Shown here in pieces: positions 13,645 to 21,069 of a stretch of 21,069 bases of DNA. The notes below the pieces were generated by a model, which was not told where the DNA came from, ran no database searches, and worked only from the letters and a program-made list of their open reading frames with translations. This DNA comes from DASRCB01 sp035653295 (GTDB lineage Bacteria; Acidobacteriota; Terriglobia; Bryobacterales; Bryobacteraceae): contig DASRCB010000170.1 in assembly GCA_035653295.1 (NCBI GenBank), forward strand, positions 1 to 21,069, in the 5' to 3' direction. Within the stretch, counting starts at the first letter, position 1; each line of letters begins with the position of its first letter. A program made the position numbers and the translations under genes.

Positions 13645-13723
13645 CCCAACGCGCGGCGTCAGCGGCAGGTTTGGCAGGGTCATAACGCGACGGCACATTG
13701 CCGTAATGTGGCGCGGTTAGTTA

Positions 13724-13753
13724 TTGCGCGCCAGTAGCTTACGCCGATATCTA
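13724..13753 (+). promoter_or_regulatory. Possible sigma-70-like promoter of the TonB receptor gene
   Basis: TTGCGC (13724-13729) and TATCTA (13748-13753) are 18 bp apart, upstream of the receptor's ribosome binding site. A weak match, offered only as a candidate. Confidence 0.25.
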
Positions 13754-13804
13754 ATCTACAGGCTCAGCCTCTCCCGGACCGTTGTAAGATCCGTTAGCTC
13801 GTCA

Positions 13805-13814
13805 GGGGGAGGAG
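13805..13814 (+). promoter_or_regulatory. Ribosome binding site of the TonB receptor gene
   Basis: GGGGGAGGAG followed by five bases and ATG 13820. It selects this ATG over the open-frame ATG at 13724, whose extra 32 residues do not look like a signal peptide. Confidence 0.7.
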
Positions 13815-13819
13815 CCGTA

Positions 13820-16800
13820 ATGAAACTCAGTTTGTTCGTTTTCGCGCTGCTTTCTTTCGTATTTGCGTTTGGACAGGGCGCGACCGGGACGATCACCGGA
13901 ACGGTGAGCGATGCCACCGGCGCCTCAGTCGCCGGAGCGGTGGTAGTCGCGCGGAACGCAGACACGGGCGCGGAAACCACTACCACCAGCAATCCCAGCG
14001 GCTTGTACCAGTTCGTCGATCTGCCGCCTGGCATGTACTCCATCACCGTGACGGCGAGCGGCTTTACGAAGACGACGATTGCGCCCCAGCGCCTGATCGT
14101 AGCCAGCAACCTGCACATCGACGTACACCTCGAAATCGGTCAGGTGAACCAGAGCATCACGGTGGACGCGACCGCCCCTCAGGTCAACGTGGACGATGCG
14201 CAGCTCGGCACGTCGCTGACCGACATCCCCGCCCTGCCGATCCTGTCGGGCAACGGCGGGCGAAATGCGTTGTCCCTGGTGGGCCTGCAGCCCGGCGTGA
14301 CGCTGACGCCGCCGAATGCGGCGGCGGCGCCAGGAGCCGCCGTGGGTCCGTTCGAGGTGAACGGCCAGCGTTCCCAGGCCAATAACTTCATCCTGGATGG
14401 GGCCGACGCCAACGATCTGGCCATCAACATACCGGATGCGGTGGACGTCATCTCGCCCAACGCCCTCGGCGAGTTCCGCCTGGTGACCGGTCCGATGAAG
14501 GCGGAATACGGGCGCAACTCCGGCGCGGTGATCGAGGCGACGATCAAATCCGGCACAAACGCCTTCCACGGCGAGGCAACGGAGATTTTCCGCAACCGCG
14601 TGCTCAACGCGACGCCATTCTTCATCAACCTCGCCGGGCAGCCCAAGCCGAAATTCAACCTGAACGATTTCGACGCCAACCTGGGCGGCCCGGTGTGGCG
14701 CAACAAGACCTTCTTTTTCGTTTCCTACCTCGGGTTCCGCCGGGTTTACGGCGTCTCGCAATCCGGCACGGTATTCAGCGACGCCGAGCGCGCGGCGATA
14801 CTCGCGGGTGGCACTCCGGCCGCGAAGGCCGTGGTGAATATCACTCCGCGCGCGTCGGTGGGGGATACCTTGTTCAGCGCGCCGGTGGACTCGCTGCAGC
14901 GCGACCAGGGCGTGATGCGAATCGATCACCGCTTCTCCGATCGCAACAACCTGTCGGTGTCTTACTTCACGGAGCGGTCCACCGATCAGGCGCCGTTTGC
15001 GTTTCAGGGTCCCACGATCCCGGGTTTCGGCGAGCTGGACCTGGTCACCTATCACAACGTCGCGCTGCACGATACGCACACGATCAGCCCCACGATCGTG
15101 AACGAGGCGACCGCGGCATTCCATCGCCGCGACCAGCCGGGCGTGGTGCCCGCCAACAAAACCACGCCGGCGAGTCTCGGCTTTACAGGCATCATTCCCG
15201 ACGATCCCGCGGCCGCCGGGCCGCCGTATTTTTCGATCGGGCCGTCGCTGGTGATCGGCAACACCTACCAGGGTCCGCAGGCGCGGTTCGACAACACCTG
15301 GCAGTATTCGGACAACCTGAGCTGGATCCACGGCAGGCACTCCCTCAAGTTCGGCGGCGAGTATCGCGCTTTTGAACAGAATCAGCTCTTCGATTTCATC
15401 AACAACGGCTACCTGTCATTCTCCGGCGACGCGACCACCCAGGGACTGGTGAAGGTGATTCCGGGACTGGAGAACGACCCGGCGGTCAACGACTTCGCGC
15501 AGGGATTCGTTTCCGGTTTTTACGACCAGTCCAACGCGAATCACCAGGGTTACCGCGACCGCTTCTTCGACGCGTTCATTCAGGACGATTTCAAGGTGGC
15601 CCGCAACCTGACCCTGAATATCGGACTGCGCTACGATTTTGGCGCCCCGCTGACGGAACTGCACAACCGCGTCAGCACCTTCCGTCAGGGCCAGCAGTCC
15701 TCTGTATTCCCCACCGCGCCTGTTGGGATCGTTTATCCCGGGGACACCGGCATTTCCAAATCGACTTACAGCCCGGACCGGAACAACTGGGGCCCGCGAG
15801 TTGGTATCGCCTGGGATGTGATGGGCAATGGCAGGCTGAGCGTGCGGACCGGTTTCGGCGTGTTCTATAACGTGCCGGAAAGCGAACTGAGCCTGCAGTT
15901 CCTGGGAACGCAGCCGTACGGCGCGCAGGTGGTGGCCATCGGCTCAACGGACATGACCCATCCCTATCAGACCTCGCTCACGCCGCTGCCCAATAATCCC
16001 TTCCCATTTCAAGTGGCCAAACCTGGCGATCGCGTGGACTTCACACAATACGCGCCGATCACCATGACCATCATGGACCCGAAGTTCGCCACCCCCTACG
16101 CCATGCAGTACGATTTCGAGATCCAGTATCAGGTCGCGAAGGACTGGCTGGCGGATATCGCGTATGTTGGCAGCCAGGGGCGCAAGCTGGAGGACCGGCG
16201 CGACATCAACCCCGCGCTGCTCACCCCGGACGCCAACCGCGGTAATGAGCCGCAGCGCTCCGTCTATAACATCGGGAACCCGCAGAACGCGCAGTACTTT
16301 GGGGCGGTGTTCGGATCGATTACCGATCAGCTGAGCGATGCGAACTCATCGTACAACAGCCTGCAGATGAGCCTGAACAAGCGCTTCTCTTACGGGCTGC
16401 AGCTGACCAACTCGTATACCTGGGCGCACTGCATCGACAACGGCTCGGGCCTGCGCGTCAATTCGAATCCGTTCAACGCGGCGCTCGATCGCGGAAACTG
16501 CGATACCGATATTCGGCACAGCTATGTTGGCAGCGCGATCTATGAGCTGCCTTTCTTCAAAGGCCAGCACGGCTTCCTGGCCCATGTGGCCGGCGGGTGG
16601 CAGGTAGCCACGGTGGTCACGCTGCAGACCGGCATTCCGTTTGATGTCGTCGACGCGTTTGGCGACCGCTCCCTGACCGGAGCCGGCGACGACCGGCCCG
16701 ATTACATCGGCGGCAAGGTTCAGTTCGTCGATCCGCGTTCGAACCAGTTCGGCCTTCAGAATCCGTACTTCAACGGAAGCGGCGGCGGCACTCCCACGGG

Positions 16801-17107
16801 CGCGCCGAATCCCTATTTCCGTCGCGTCGGCAGCGGAGCCTCCGTGGCGCAGGGCGCCGGCCGGTACGGCAATTTCGGCCGGAACGTGTTTCACGGTCCC
16901 GGCGTGCTGAACGACGACTTCAACATCAAGAAGTCATTCGCTCTGACCGAGCGTTTTGCGCTCACGGTCCGCGCCGACGCGTTCAACCTGTTCAACCACA
17001 CCCAGTTCTACAATCCGAATTCGCAGATTGACTCGCCAACGTTCGGCGAGGTCACTCTGGCTCGTGACCCGCGCCTGCTGCAGCTCGAGATGCAACTGGT
17101 CTTCTGA
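13820..17107 (+). CDS. TonB-dependent receptor, Oar-like with carboxypeptidase regulatory domain
   Basis: Outer-membrane active transporter of ~1095 residues. The signal peptide starts 'MKLSLFVFALLSFVFAFGQ'. A carboxypeptidase-regulatory-like domain follows ('GTITGTVSDATGASVAGAVV', 'SNPSGLYQFVDLPPGMYSIT', residues ~20-105). A plug domain includes 'NGQRSQANNFILDGADAND', 'EYGRNSGAVIEATIKSGTN' and 'FHGEATEIFRN'. The rest is a barrel with aromatic-rich strands, ending 'FNLFNHTQFYNPNSQI' and 'LLQLEMQLVF', with the terminal phenylalanine used by BAM. This is the acidobacterial Oar/CirA-like expansion, with no SusD partner beside it. The ligand is unknown, perhaps a polysaccharide or peptide product (inference). 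The start at 13820 is set by the ribosome binding site. Confidence 0.92.
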   Translation: MKLSLFVFALLSFVFAFGQGATGTITGTVSDATGASVAGAVVVARNADTGAETTTTSNPSGLYQFVDLPPGMYSITVTASGFTKTTIAPQRLIVASNLHIDVHLEIGQVNQSITVDATAPQVNVDDAQLGTSLTDIPALPILSGNGGRNALSLVGLQPGVTLTPPNAAAAPGAAVGPFEVNGQRSQANNFILDGADANDLAINIPDAVDVISPNALGEFRLVTGPMKAEYGRNSGAVIEATIKSGTNAFHGEATEIFRNRVLNATPFFINLAGQPKPKFNLNDFDANLGGPVWRNKTFFFVSYLGFRRVYGVSQSGTVFSDAERAAILAGGTPAAKAVVNITPRASVGDTLFSAPVDSLQRDQGVMRIDHRFSDRNNLSVSYFTERSTDQAPFAFQGPTIPGFGELDLVTYHNVALHDTHTISPTIVNEATAAFHRRDQPGVVPANKTTPASLGFTGIIPDDPAAAGPPYFSIGPSLVIGNTYQGPQARFDNTWQYSDNLSWIHGRHSLKFGGEYRAFEQNQLFDFINNGYLSFSGDATTQGLVKVIPGLENDPAVNDFAQGFVSGFYDQSNANHQGYRDRFFDAFIQDDFKVARNLTLNIGLRYDFGAPLTELHNRVSTFRQGQQSSVFPTAPVGIVYPGDTGISKSTYSPDRNNWGPRVGIAWDVMGNGRLSVRTGFGVFYNVPESELSLQFLGTQPYGAQVVAIGSTDMTHPYQTSLTPLPNNPFPFQVAKPGDRVDFTQYAPITMTIMDPKFATPYAMQYDFEIQYQVAKDWLADIAYVGSQGRKLEDRRDINPALLTPDANRGNEPQRSVYNIGNPQNAQYFGAVFGSITDQLSDANSSYNSLQMSLNKRFSYGLQLTNSYTWAHCIDNGSGLRVNSNPFNAALDRGNCDTDIRHSYVGSAIYELPFFKGQHGFLAHVAGGWQVATVVTLQTGIPFDVVDAFGDRSLTGAGDDRPDYIGGKVQFVDPRSNQFGLQNPYFNGSGGGTPTGAPNPYFRRVGSGASVAQGAGRYGNFGRNVFHGPGVLNDDFNIKKSFALTERFALTVRADAFNLFNHTQFYNPNSQIDSPTFGEVTLARDPRLLQLEMQLVF

Positions 17108-17135
17108 GTCGACTGCTCCCAATCGCGCTCAGCGC

Positions 17136-17169
17136 CGGCCGCGGATGAGGTCCGCGGCCGTTCTTTTTT
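17136..17169 (+). terminator. Rho-independent terminator of the TonB receptor gene
   Basis: Perfect 10-bp stem CGGCCGCGGA / TCCGCGGCCG with loop TGAGG, then TTCTTTTTT (17161-17169), 29 bp after the receptor stop. It has no T tract on the other strand, so it serves the plus strand only. Confidence 0.93.
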
Positions 17170-17242
17170 GGTGCTGGGGCGGTTTGACCGTTACCTCACG
17201 CTGAGCCGATTCAGTATGCCCGGCCGCGCAGTGTAAACCGCT

Positions 17243-18676
17243 TCAGACCAGCAGTTTCCTGACGACCTCGCCTTCAACGTCGGTGAGTCTGAAATCGCGC
17301 CCCTGGAAGCGGTAAGTCAGCTTTGTGTGGTCGAAGCCGAGGCGATTCAAAAGCGTGGCGTGCAGGTCGTGGACGCTGACCGGGTCTTCCACGATGTTGT
17401 AGCCGATATCGTCAGTCGCACCCACGGTGACGCCGGGCTTGATGCCGCCGCCTGCGACCCACATGGTGTAGGCGCGCGGGTGATGATCGCGGCCCAGGAA
17501 TTTCGAGCCGCTGCGGGCTTCGTTCATTGGGGTGCGCCCGAATTCCCCGCCCCACACCACCAGCGTGGAATCGAGCAGACCGCGCTGCTTCAGATCCTTT
17601 ACCAGCGCGGCGGCGGCCTGATCCGTTGCGCGGCACAGTTCCGAGAGCCGGTTCACGATGTCGTCTCCATTGCCGGACCCGTGCGTGTCCCAGCCGCGAT
17701 GAAAGAGCTGCACGAAGCGCACGCCGCGCTCCACCAGGCGCCGCGCCATCAAACAATTGTTCGCGAACGTGTTTTTACCGGGTTCCGTGCCGTAGAGGCG
17801 ATGTATGTGCTCCGGCTCTTTTGACACGTCCATGAGGTCGGGCACGCTGGATTGCATCCGGTATGCCATCTCGTACGAGTTGATGCGCGTTGCGATCTCC
17901 GGATCGCCGATGTCCGCCTGGTGCGCTTCGTTGAGCGCTCGAATCAGGTCCAGCGATTCGCGGCGCGTCTCGCGCGAGACGCCTTCCGGGTTGGACAGGA
18001 ACAGCACGGGGTCGCCGCTGCGGCGGAACTCGACGCCCTGGTAATACGTGGGCAGGAACCCACTGCCCCAGCAACTCTTGCCGCCATCCGGCTGGCTCTG
18101 GCCGGAGAGCAGAACCACGAATGCCGGCAGATCCTGATTCTCGCTGCCGAGGCCGTAGGTCGTCCACGAGCCGAAGCTCGGACGTCCGACGATCTGATGG
18201 CCGGTACACATGTAGATCTGCGCGGGCGCGTGATTGAACTGCGTGGTGTGCATCGACTTTACGATGGCCACGTCATCGGCGATCTCGCCGAAGTTCGGCA
18301 GCAGGTGACTGACCTCCGCGCCGCTCTGGCCGTGTTTCGAGAACTGGTGCGGCGAGCCGAGCAGCTGAGGACGGCCCTGGATAAAAGCGAAGCGCTCGCC
18401 CTTCACCAGGTCCTCGGGGACGGGCTGGCCGTCGTACTGATTGAGCTTCGGCTTGTAGTCGAACAGGTCGAGCTGCGAAGGCGCGCCGGCCATGAAGAGG
18501 TAGATGACGCTTTTCGCCTTTGCGGGGAACTGCGGCTGCTTTGGCGCGAGGGGATTGGCGGCTGTGGCGGCAAAGAGTCGATTGTCCAGGAGAGAGCTGA
18601 GCGCCAGGCCGCCGATGCCGAACGCGGAGCCGGAGAAGAAGTGTCGGCGGGTGATGTCGAGGAGGCGATTGTACAC
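17243..18676 (-). CDS. DUF1501 family protein (Tat-exported)
   Basis: The 477-residue protein starts with a twin-arginine leader, 'TRRHFFSGSAFGIGGLALSSLL'-type in pieces (residues 8-30), so Tat export is likely. The rest is the DUF1501 domain of the alkaline-phosphatase-like fold: 'KSVIYLFMAGAPSQLDLFDYKP' in pieces, 'HTTQFNHAPAQIYMCTGHQ', 'LFHRGWDTHG', 'LLDSTLVVWGGEFGRTPMNE', 'GRDHHPRAYTMWVAGGGIKPG', 'VHDLHATLLNRLGFDH'. DUF1501 genes usually sit next to DUF1549/DUF1553 genes, as here; their role is not established. The start is GTG (18674-18676), nine bases after AAGGA (18686-18690) that lies partly inside the end of the upstream gene, suggesting coupled translation. Confidence 0.9.
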   Translation of the reverse strand: MYNRLLDITRRHFFSGSAFGIGGLALSSLLDNRLFAATAANPLAPKQPQFPAKAKSVIYLFMAGAPSQLDLFDYKPKLNQYDGQPVPEDLVKGERFAFIQGRPQLLGSPHQFSKHGQSGAEVSHLLPNFGEIADDVAIVKSMHTTQFNHAPAQIYMCTGHQIVGRPSFGSWTTYGLGSENQDLPAFVVLLSGQSQPDGGKSCWGSGFLPTYYQGVEFRRSGDPVLFLSNPEGVSRETRRESLDLIRALNEAHQADIGDPEIATRINSYEMAYRMQSSVPDLMDVSKEPEHIHRLYGTEPGKNTFANNCLMARRLVERGVRFVQLFHRGWDTHGSGNGDDIVNRLSELCRATDQAAAALVKDLKQRGLLDSTLVVWGGEFGRTPMNEARSGSKFLGRDHHPRAYTMWVAGGGIKPGVTVGATDDIGYNIVEDPVSVHDLHATLLNRLGFDHTKLTYRFQGRDFRLTDVEGEVVRKLLV

Positions 18677-18681
18677 GTGCT

Positions 18682-21069
18682 CTATTCCTTCGTTACCGTT
18701 TCATCGAGGTTCAGCAGGGAGTTGGAGACCAGGGTCCAGGCTTTGGTTTCATCCCCGTTCAAACCTTCGAGTTGTTTATGAAAGCTGGTCAGGATCGCAT
18801 TCAGTTCATTGGATTTCGGCTCACGCCCGGTACACAGGCGGAAGGCCAGCGAAGCGCGCGCTTCCGGCACCGGTCCGGCGTCGCGCATCACACGGCGGGC
18901 GAGCGCTCCCGCGGCTTCGAAGAAGACCGGATCGTTAAGCGTTGTGAGCGCCTGCAGCGGGGTGTTTGTACGGACCCGGCGAATGGTGCACACCTCGCGG
19001 CTGGGCGCGTCGAACACGCTCATGCTGGGGTAAGGCGAAGTACGCCGGGCGAAGGTGTAGATGCCGCGCCGATAGCCATCTGCGCCCTTGCTGATCTTCC
19101 ACTGGTCGTCGTTGTAAGGCAGGTCCCAGACGCCCTCGGGCTGGTACGGAAACACGCTGGGGCCACCGATCTTGTCGCTCAGTAAACCACTGGCGCTCAG
19201 TACGATATCACGCACCATCTCAGCCTCCACTCGAAATCGCGGCCCGCGTGCCAGAAGGCGGTTATACGGGTCGCGTTCCTCCAGTTCGGGTGTGACGCGG
19301 GAATCCTGCCGGTAGGCGGAGGAGGTGACGATGAGGCGTGTGATGGCCTTCTGATGCCACCCATTTTCCATGAACTCGACGGCGAGCCAGTCAAGCAATT
19401 CGGGGTGCGTGGGCCGCTCGCCCTGAGCGCCGAAGTCCTCGCTGGTTTCCACAATGCCATGGCCGAAGTACTCCTCCCAGATGCGGTTCACGGCAACGCG
19501 CGACGTAAGGGGGTTATCACGGCTCACCAGCCACTTCGCCAGGCCGAGGCGATTTTTCGGCAGCCCGTCGGGCCACGCATTGAGGGCCGCGGGCGTACCG
19601 GCGTATACCGTGTCGCCGGGGCTCAGAAAACTGCCGCGGATGCGAATGGGCGCGGAGGGCGCGTCCACGCCCGGGCGGTCGCCCATGATGAGCGTGCTGA
19701 CGATGCCCAGGTCTTCCATCTGCTTCTGCAGGCGCTCCTGTTCCATGCGCTCCGTGTATAACGAGGGCGCCACTTTTCGGAATGCGGCGGACATCTTTTC
19801 GACTTGCCGCATTGTGCGTTTATCCGGCGCCAGGGCCAGCACCGGGCGCATCGCGGCAGGAACGTCCACGGTTCGTTCCGGGGCGAGCATCGTGGCGACG
19901 GAAATGCGGAACCGGCCGATTCCCTGCCCGTTATATTCGGACGCCTGAGTGAGCGTGAGACGGAGCGATTCACCCTCCTTGAGCCGAAGCGGCTGTGCGA
20001 AGACGAGGACAAGCTGCCGCGGCAGGCGCGTTTCGTCTCGTGTCGCATCGACATACCACAGCGCCTTGGAAGGCTTGTCCTTTTTGGAGCGAACCGAGCC
20101 ATCGTCCGCTTTCACTTTGGCGACAGCAACGGCCCGCGGCTCACTGGAGCCGGATACGACCTCCACACGCGTATTGGTAAGACTGAAGTTGCCGTAGACG
20201 TCGCGCCCCGGACCACCCCGCGGAAGGCTTGCGTCAGGAATCGTTTCGAGGCGGACCGCGGTGATGGGCTTCCTCGCCGCTGTGGCCGCCCCTTCGATGA
20301 CATAGCTGTCGGTATCCGGGTTGAGGCCCGACGCCAGCCAGGAGCCGTCGCTCTCACCGTCGAGCTTCGCTCCACCGACCGAGCGGGCAGTTTCATTTTC
20401 GAGCGGCGACCACTCCGCTTCGAGCGCCTTCATCTGCCCTTCCCATCGCGCCTGCTCGGCATCGAGCTCCGGCGTATCCATCGTCTTCACTTTGAAATCG
20501 AGCAGGGTGATGCGGGCGTCGAGATCGTCGCGTTCGACGCGCTGCTGCGGCGTCGGGAGGGTGAGCACGGGCTCTATGTACTTCTTACTGGTATCCCCGT
20601 AGTCCTTCTCTTTGTAATTGGAATTGTTGAAAAACGCGAGGAACTGATAGTATTCCTTCTGCGTGAACGGATCGAACTTGTGGTTATGGCACTGCGCGCA
20701 GCCCAGCGTGGAGCCCAGCCAGACCGTCGCGGTCGTGTTCACACGATCGACCAGCTGTACCCAGTGCTCTTCATCCTTGTCGACCCCGCCTTCCTCATTG
20801 AAGAGCGTGTTGCGGTTGAAACCGGTAGCGATCTTTTGCTCGATGGTGGCGTTAGGCAGCAGATCGCCCGCGAGTTGCTCGATGGTGAACTCGTCGAACG
20901 GCATGTCCTTGTTGAGCGCATCGATCAGCCAGTCGCGGTAGCGCCAGATGGAGCGGCGCTCGTCCTTCTCATAGCCGTTCGTGTCGGCGTAGCGCGACCA
21001 GTCGAGCCAGGGTCGCGCCTGTCGCTCGCCGTAATGCGGGCTGGCGAGGAGCCGATCGACGAGGCGCTC
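18682..21069 (-). CDS. DUF1549/DUF1553 domain protein with cytochrome-c motif (partial)
   Basis: The open frame runs to the window edge: residues before ATG 20904 read 'ERLVDRLLASPHYGERQARP' and on, typical of DUF1549, so the start is off-window; 795 residues are visible. DUF1549 contains CxxCH at 20686-20700 ('LGCAQCHNHKFDPFTQKEYY'), a candidate heme or metal site. A middle segment ('SDGSWLASGLNPDTDSYVIEG', 'ITAVRLETIPDASLPRGGPG') resembles a beta-sandwich carbohydrate- or ligand-binding insert. DUF1553 follows: 'NRLGLAKWLVSRDNPLTSRV', 'NRIWEEYFGHGIVETSEDFG', 'YRQDSRVTPE', 'RRVRTNTPLQALTTLNDPVFFE'. A PSD1 planctomycete-type cytochrome-c domain usually precedes it and would be outside the window. 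It is five bases upstream of the DUF1501 gene. The exact electron-transfer or hydrolytic role is not known. Confidence 0.92.
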   Translation of the reverse strand, partial: ERLVDRLLASPHYGERQARPWLDWSRYADTNGYEKDERRSIWRYRDWLIDALNKDMPFDEFTIEQLAGDLLPNATIEQKIATGFNRNTLFNEEGGVDKDEEHWVQLVDRVNTTATVWLGSTLGCAQCHNHKFDPFTQKEYYQFLAFFNNSNYKEKDYGDTSKKYIEPVLTLPTPQQRVERDDLDARITLLDFKVKTMDTPELDAEQARWEGQMKALEAEWSPLENETARSVGGAKLDGESDGSWLASGLNPDTDSYVIEGAATAARKPITAVRLETIPDASLPRGGPGRDVYGNFSLTNTRVEVVSGSSEPRAVAVAKVKADDGSVRSKKDKPSKALWYVDATRDETRLPRQLVLVFAQPLRLKEGESLRLTLTQASEYNGQGIGRFRISVATMLAPERTVDVPAAMRPVLALAPDKRTMRQVEKMSAAFRKVAPSLYTERMEQERLQKQMEDLGIVSTLIMGDRPGVDAPSAPIRIRGSFLSPGDTVYAGTPAALNAWPDGLPKNRLGLAKWLVSRDNPLTSRVAVNRIWEEYFGHGIVETSEDFGAQGERPTHPELLDWLAVEFMENGWHQKAITRLIVTSSAYRQDSRVTPELEERDPYNRLLARGPRFRVEAEMVRDIVLSASGLLSDKIGGPSVFPYQPEGVWDLPYNDDQWKISKGADGYRRGIYTFARRTSPYPSMSVFDAPSREVCTIRRVRTNTPLQALTTLNDPVFFEAAGALARRVMRDAGPVPEARASLAFRLCTGREPKSNELNAILTSFHKQLEGLNGDETKAWTLVSNSLLNLDETVTKE

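Noticed and set aside
13925..15340. 471-aa open frame opposite the TonB receptor
   Set aside because: Arginine/histidine-rich shadow of the receptor's codons; no domain.
1..21069. tRNA, rRNA, insertion sequence, integrase or phage genes
   Set aside because: Looked for on both strands by eye; none of the coding regions or gaps shows such a feature, so there is no direct sign of a mobile element.

Overview
The window looks like chromosomal DNA of an acidobacterium close to Bryobacterales / 'Candidatus Solibacter'. The clues are a Solibacter-type TIGR03437 C-terminal domain, an Oar-like TonB-dependent receptor with an N-terminal carboxypeptidase-regulatory domain, a paired DUF1549/DUF1553 cytochrome-type protein and DUF1501 protein, an LppY/LpqO (DUF1259) protein, and high GC throughout. 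The taxon is an inference from gene families; there is no rRNA here.

Layout. (1) 1-668, plus strand: 3' end of a TIGR03437-domain protein, convergent with a lone cas6 (675-1604, minus). (2) 1786-7584: a minus-strand run. In transcription order it holds a DUF1259 protein, a Gfo/Idh/MocA oxidoreductase, two tandem ~345-bp repeats, a kbl-like aminoacyl-CoA ligase family gene overlapping a doxX gene, then an rrf2-family regulator and cysK ending at a probable intrinsic terminator. (3) 7738-10835: an alpha/beta hydrolase (kynurenine-formamidase-like), a convergent kynureninase-like PLP enzyme, and a divergent acyltransferase-3 gene broken by a +1 frameshift. (4) 11036-13644, plus: a small outer-membrane beta-barrel protein, a LolA-like lipoprotein carrier and a PilC/GspF inner-membrane protein. 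(5) 13820-17107, plus: a large TonB-dependent receptor closed by a textbook terminator. (6) 17243-21069, minus: DUF1501 and DUF1549/1553 genes, translationally coupled; the second runs off the window.

How the genes may work together. rrf2-cysK is arranged like a CymR-type cysteine regulon. The hydrolase and kynureninase-like enzyme are candidates for consecutive steps of tryptophan/kynurenine breakdown. The DUF1549/1553-DUF1501 pair is a recurrent partnership in Planctomycetes, Verrucomicrobia and Acidobacteria.

The least explained element is the tandem repeat at 5015-5713. Each copy carries six hairpins and, on the minus strand, a 25-codon reading frame for a small hydrophobic, C-terminally basic peptide behind a near-perfect ribosome binding site. 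The two copies are about 93% identical by hand alignment. Within five of the hairpins the substitutions fall in the loops while the stems are unchanged. This fits a structured RNA, possibly of type I toxin-antitoxin character, and is the main candidate for an undescribed system here.
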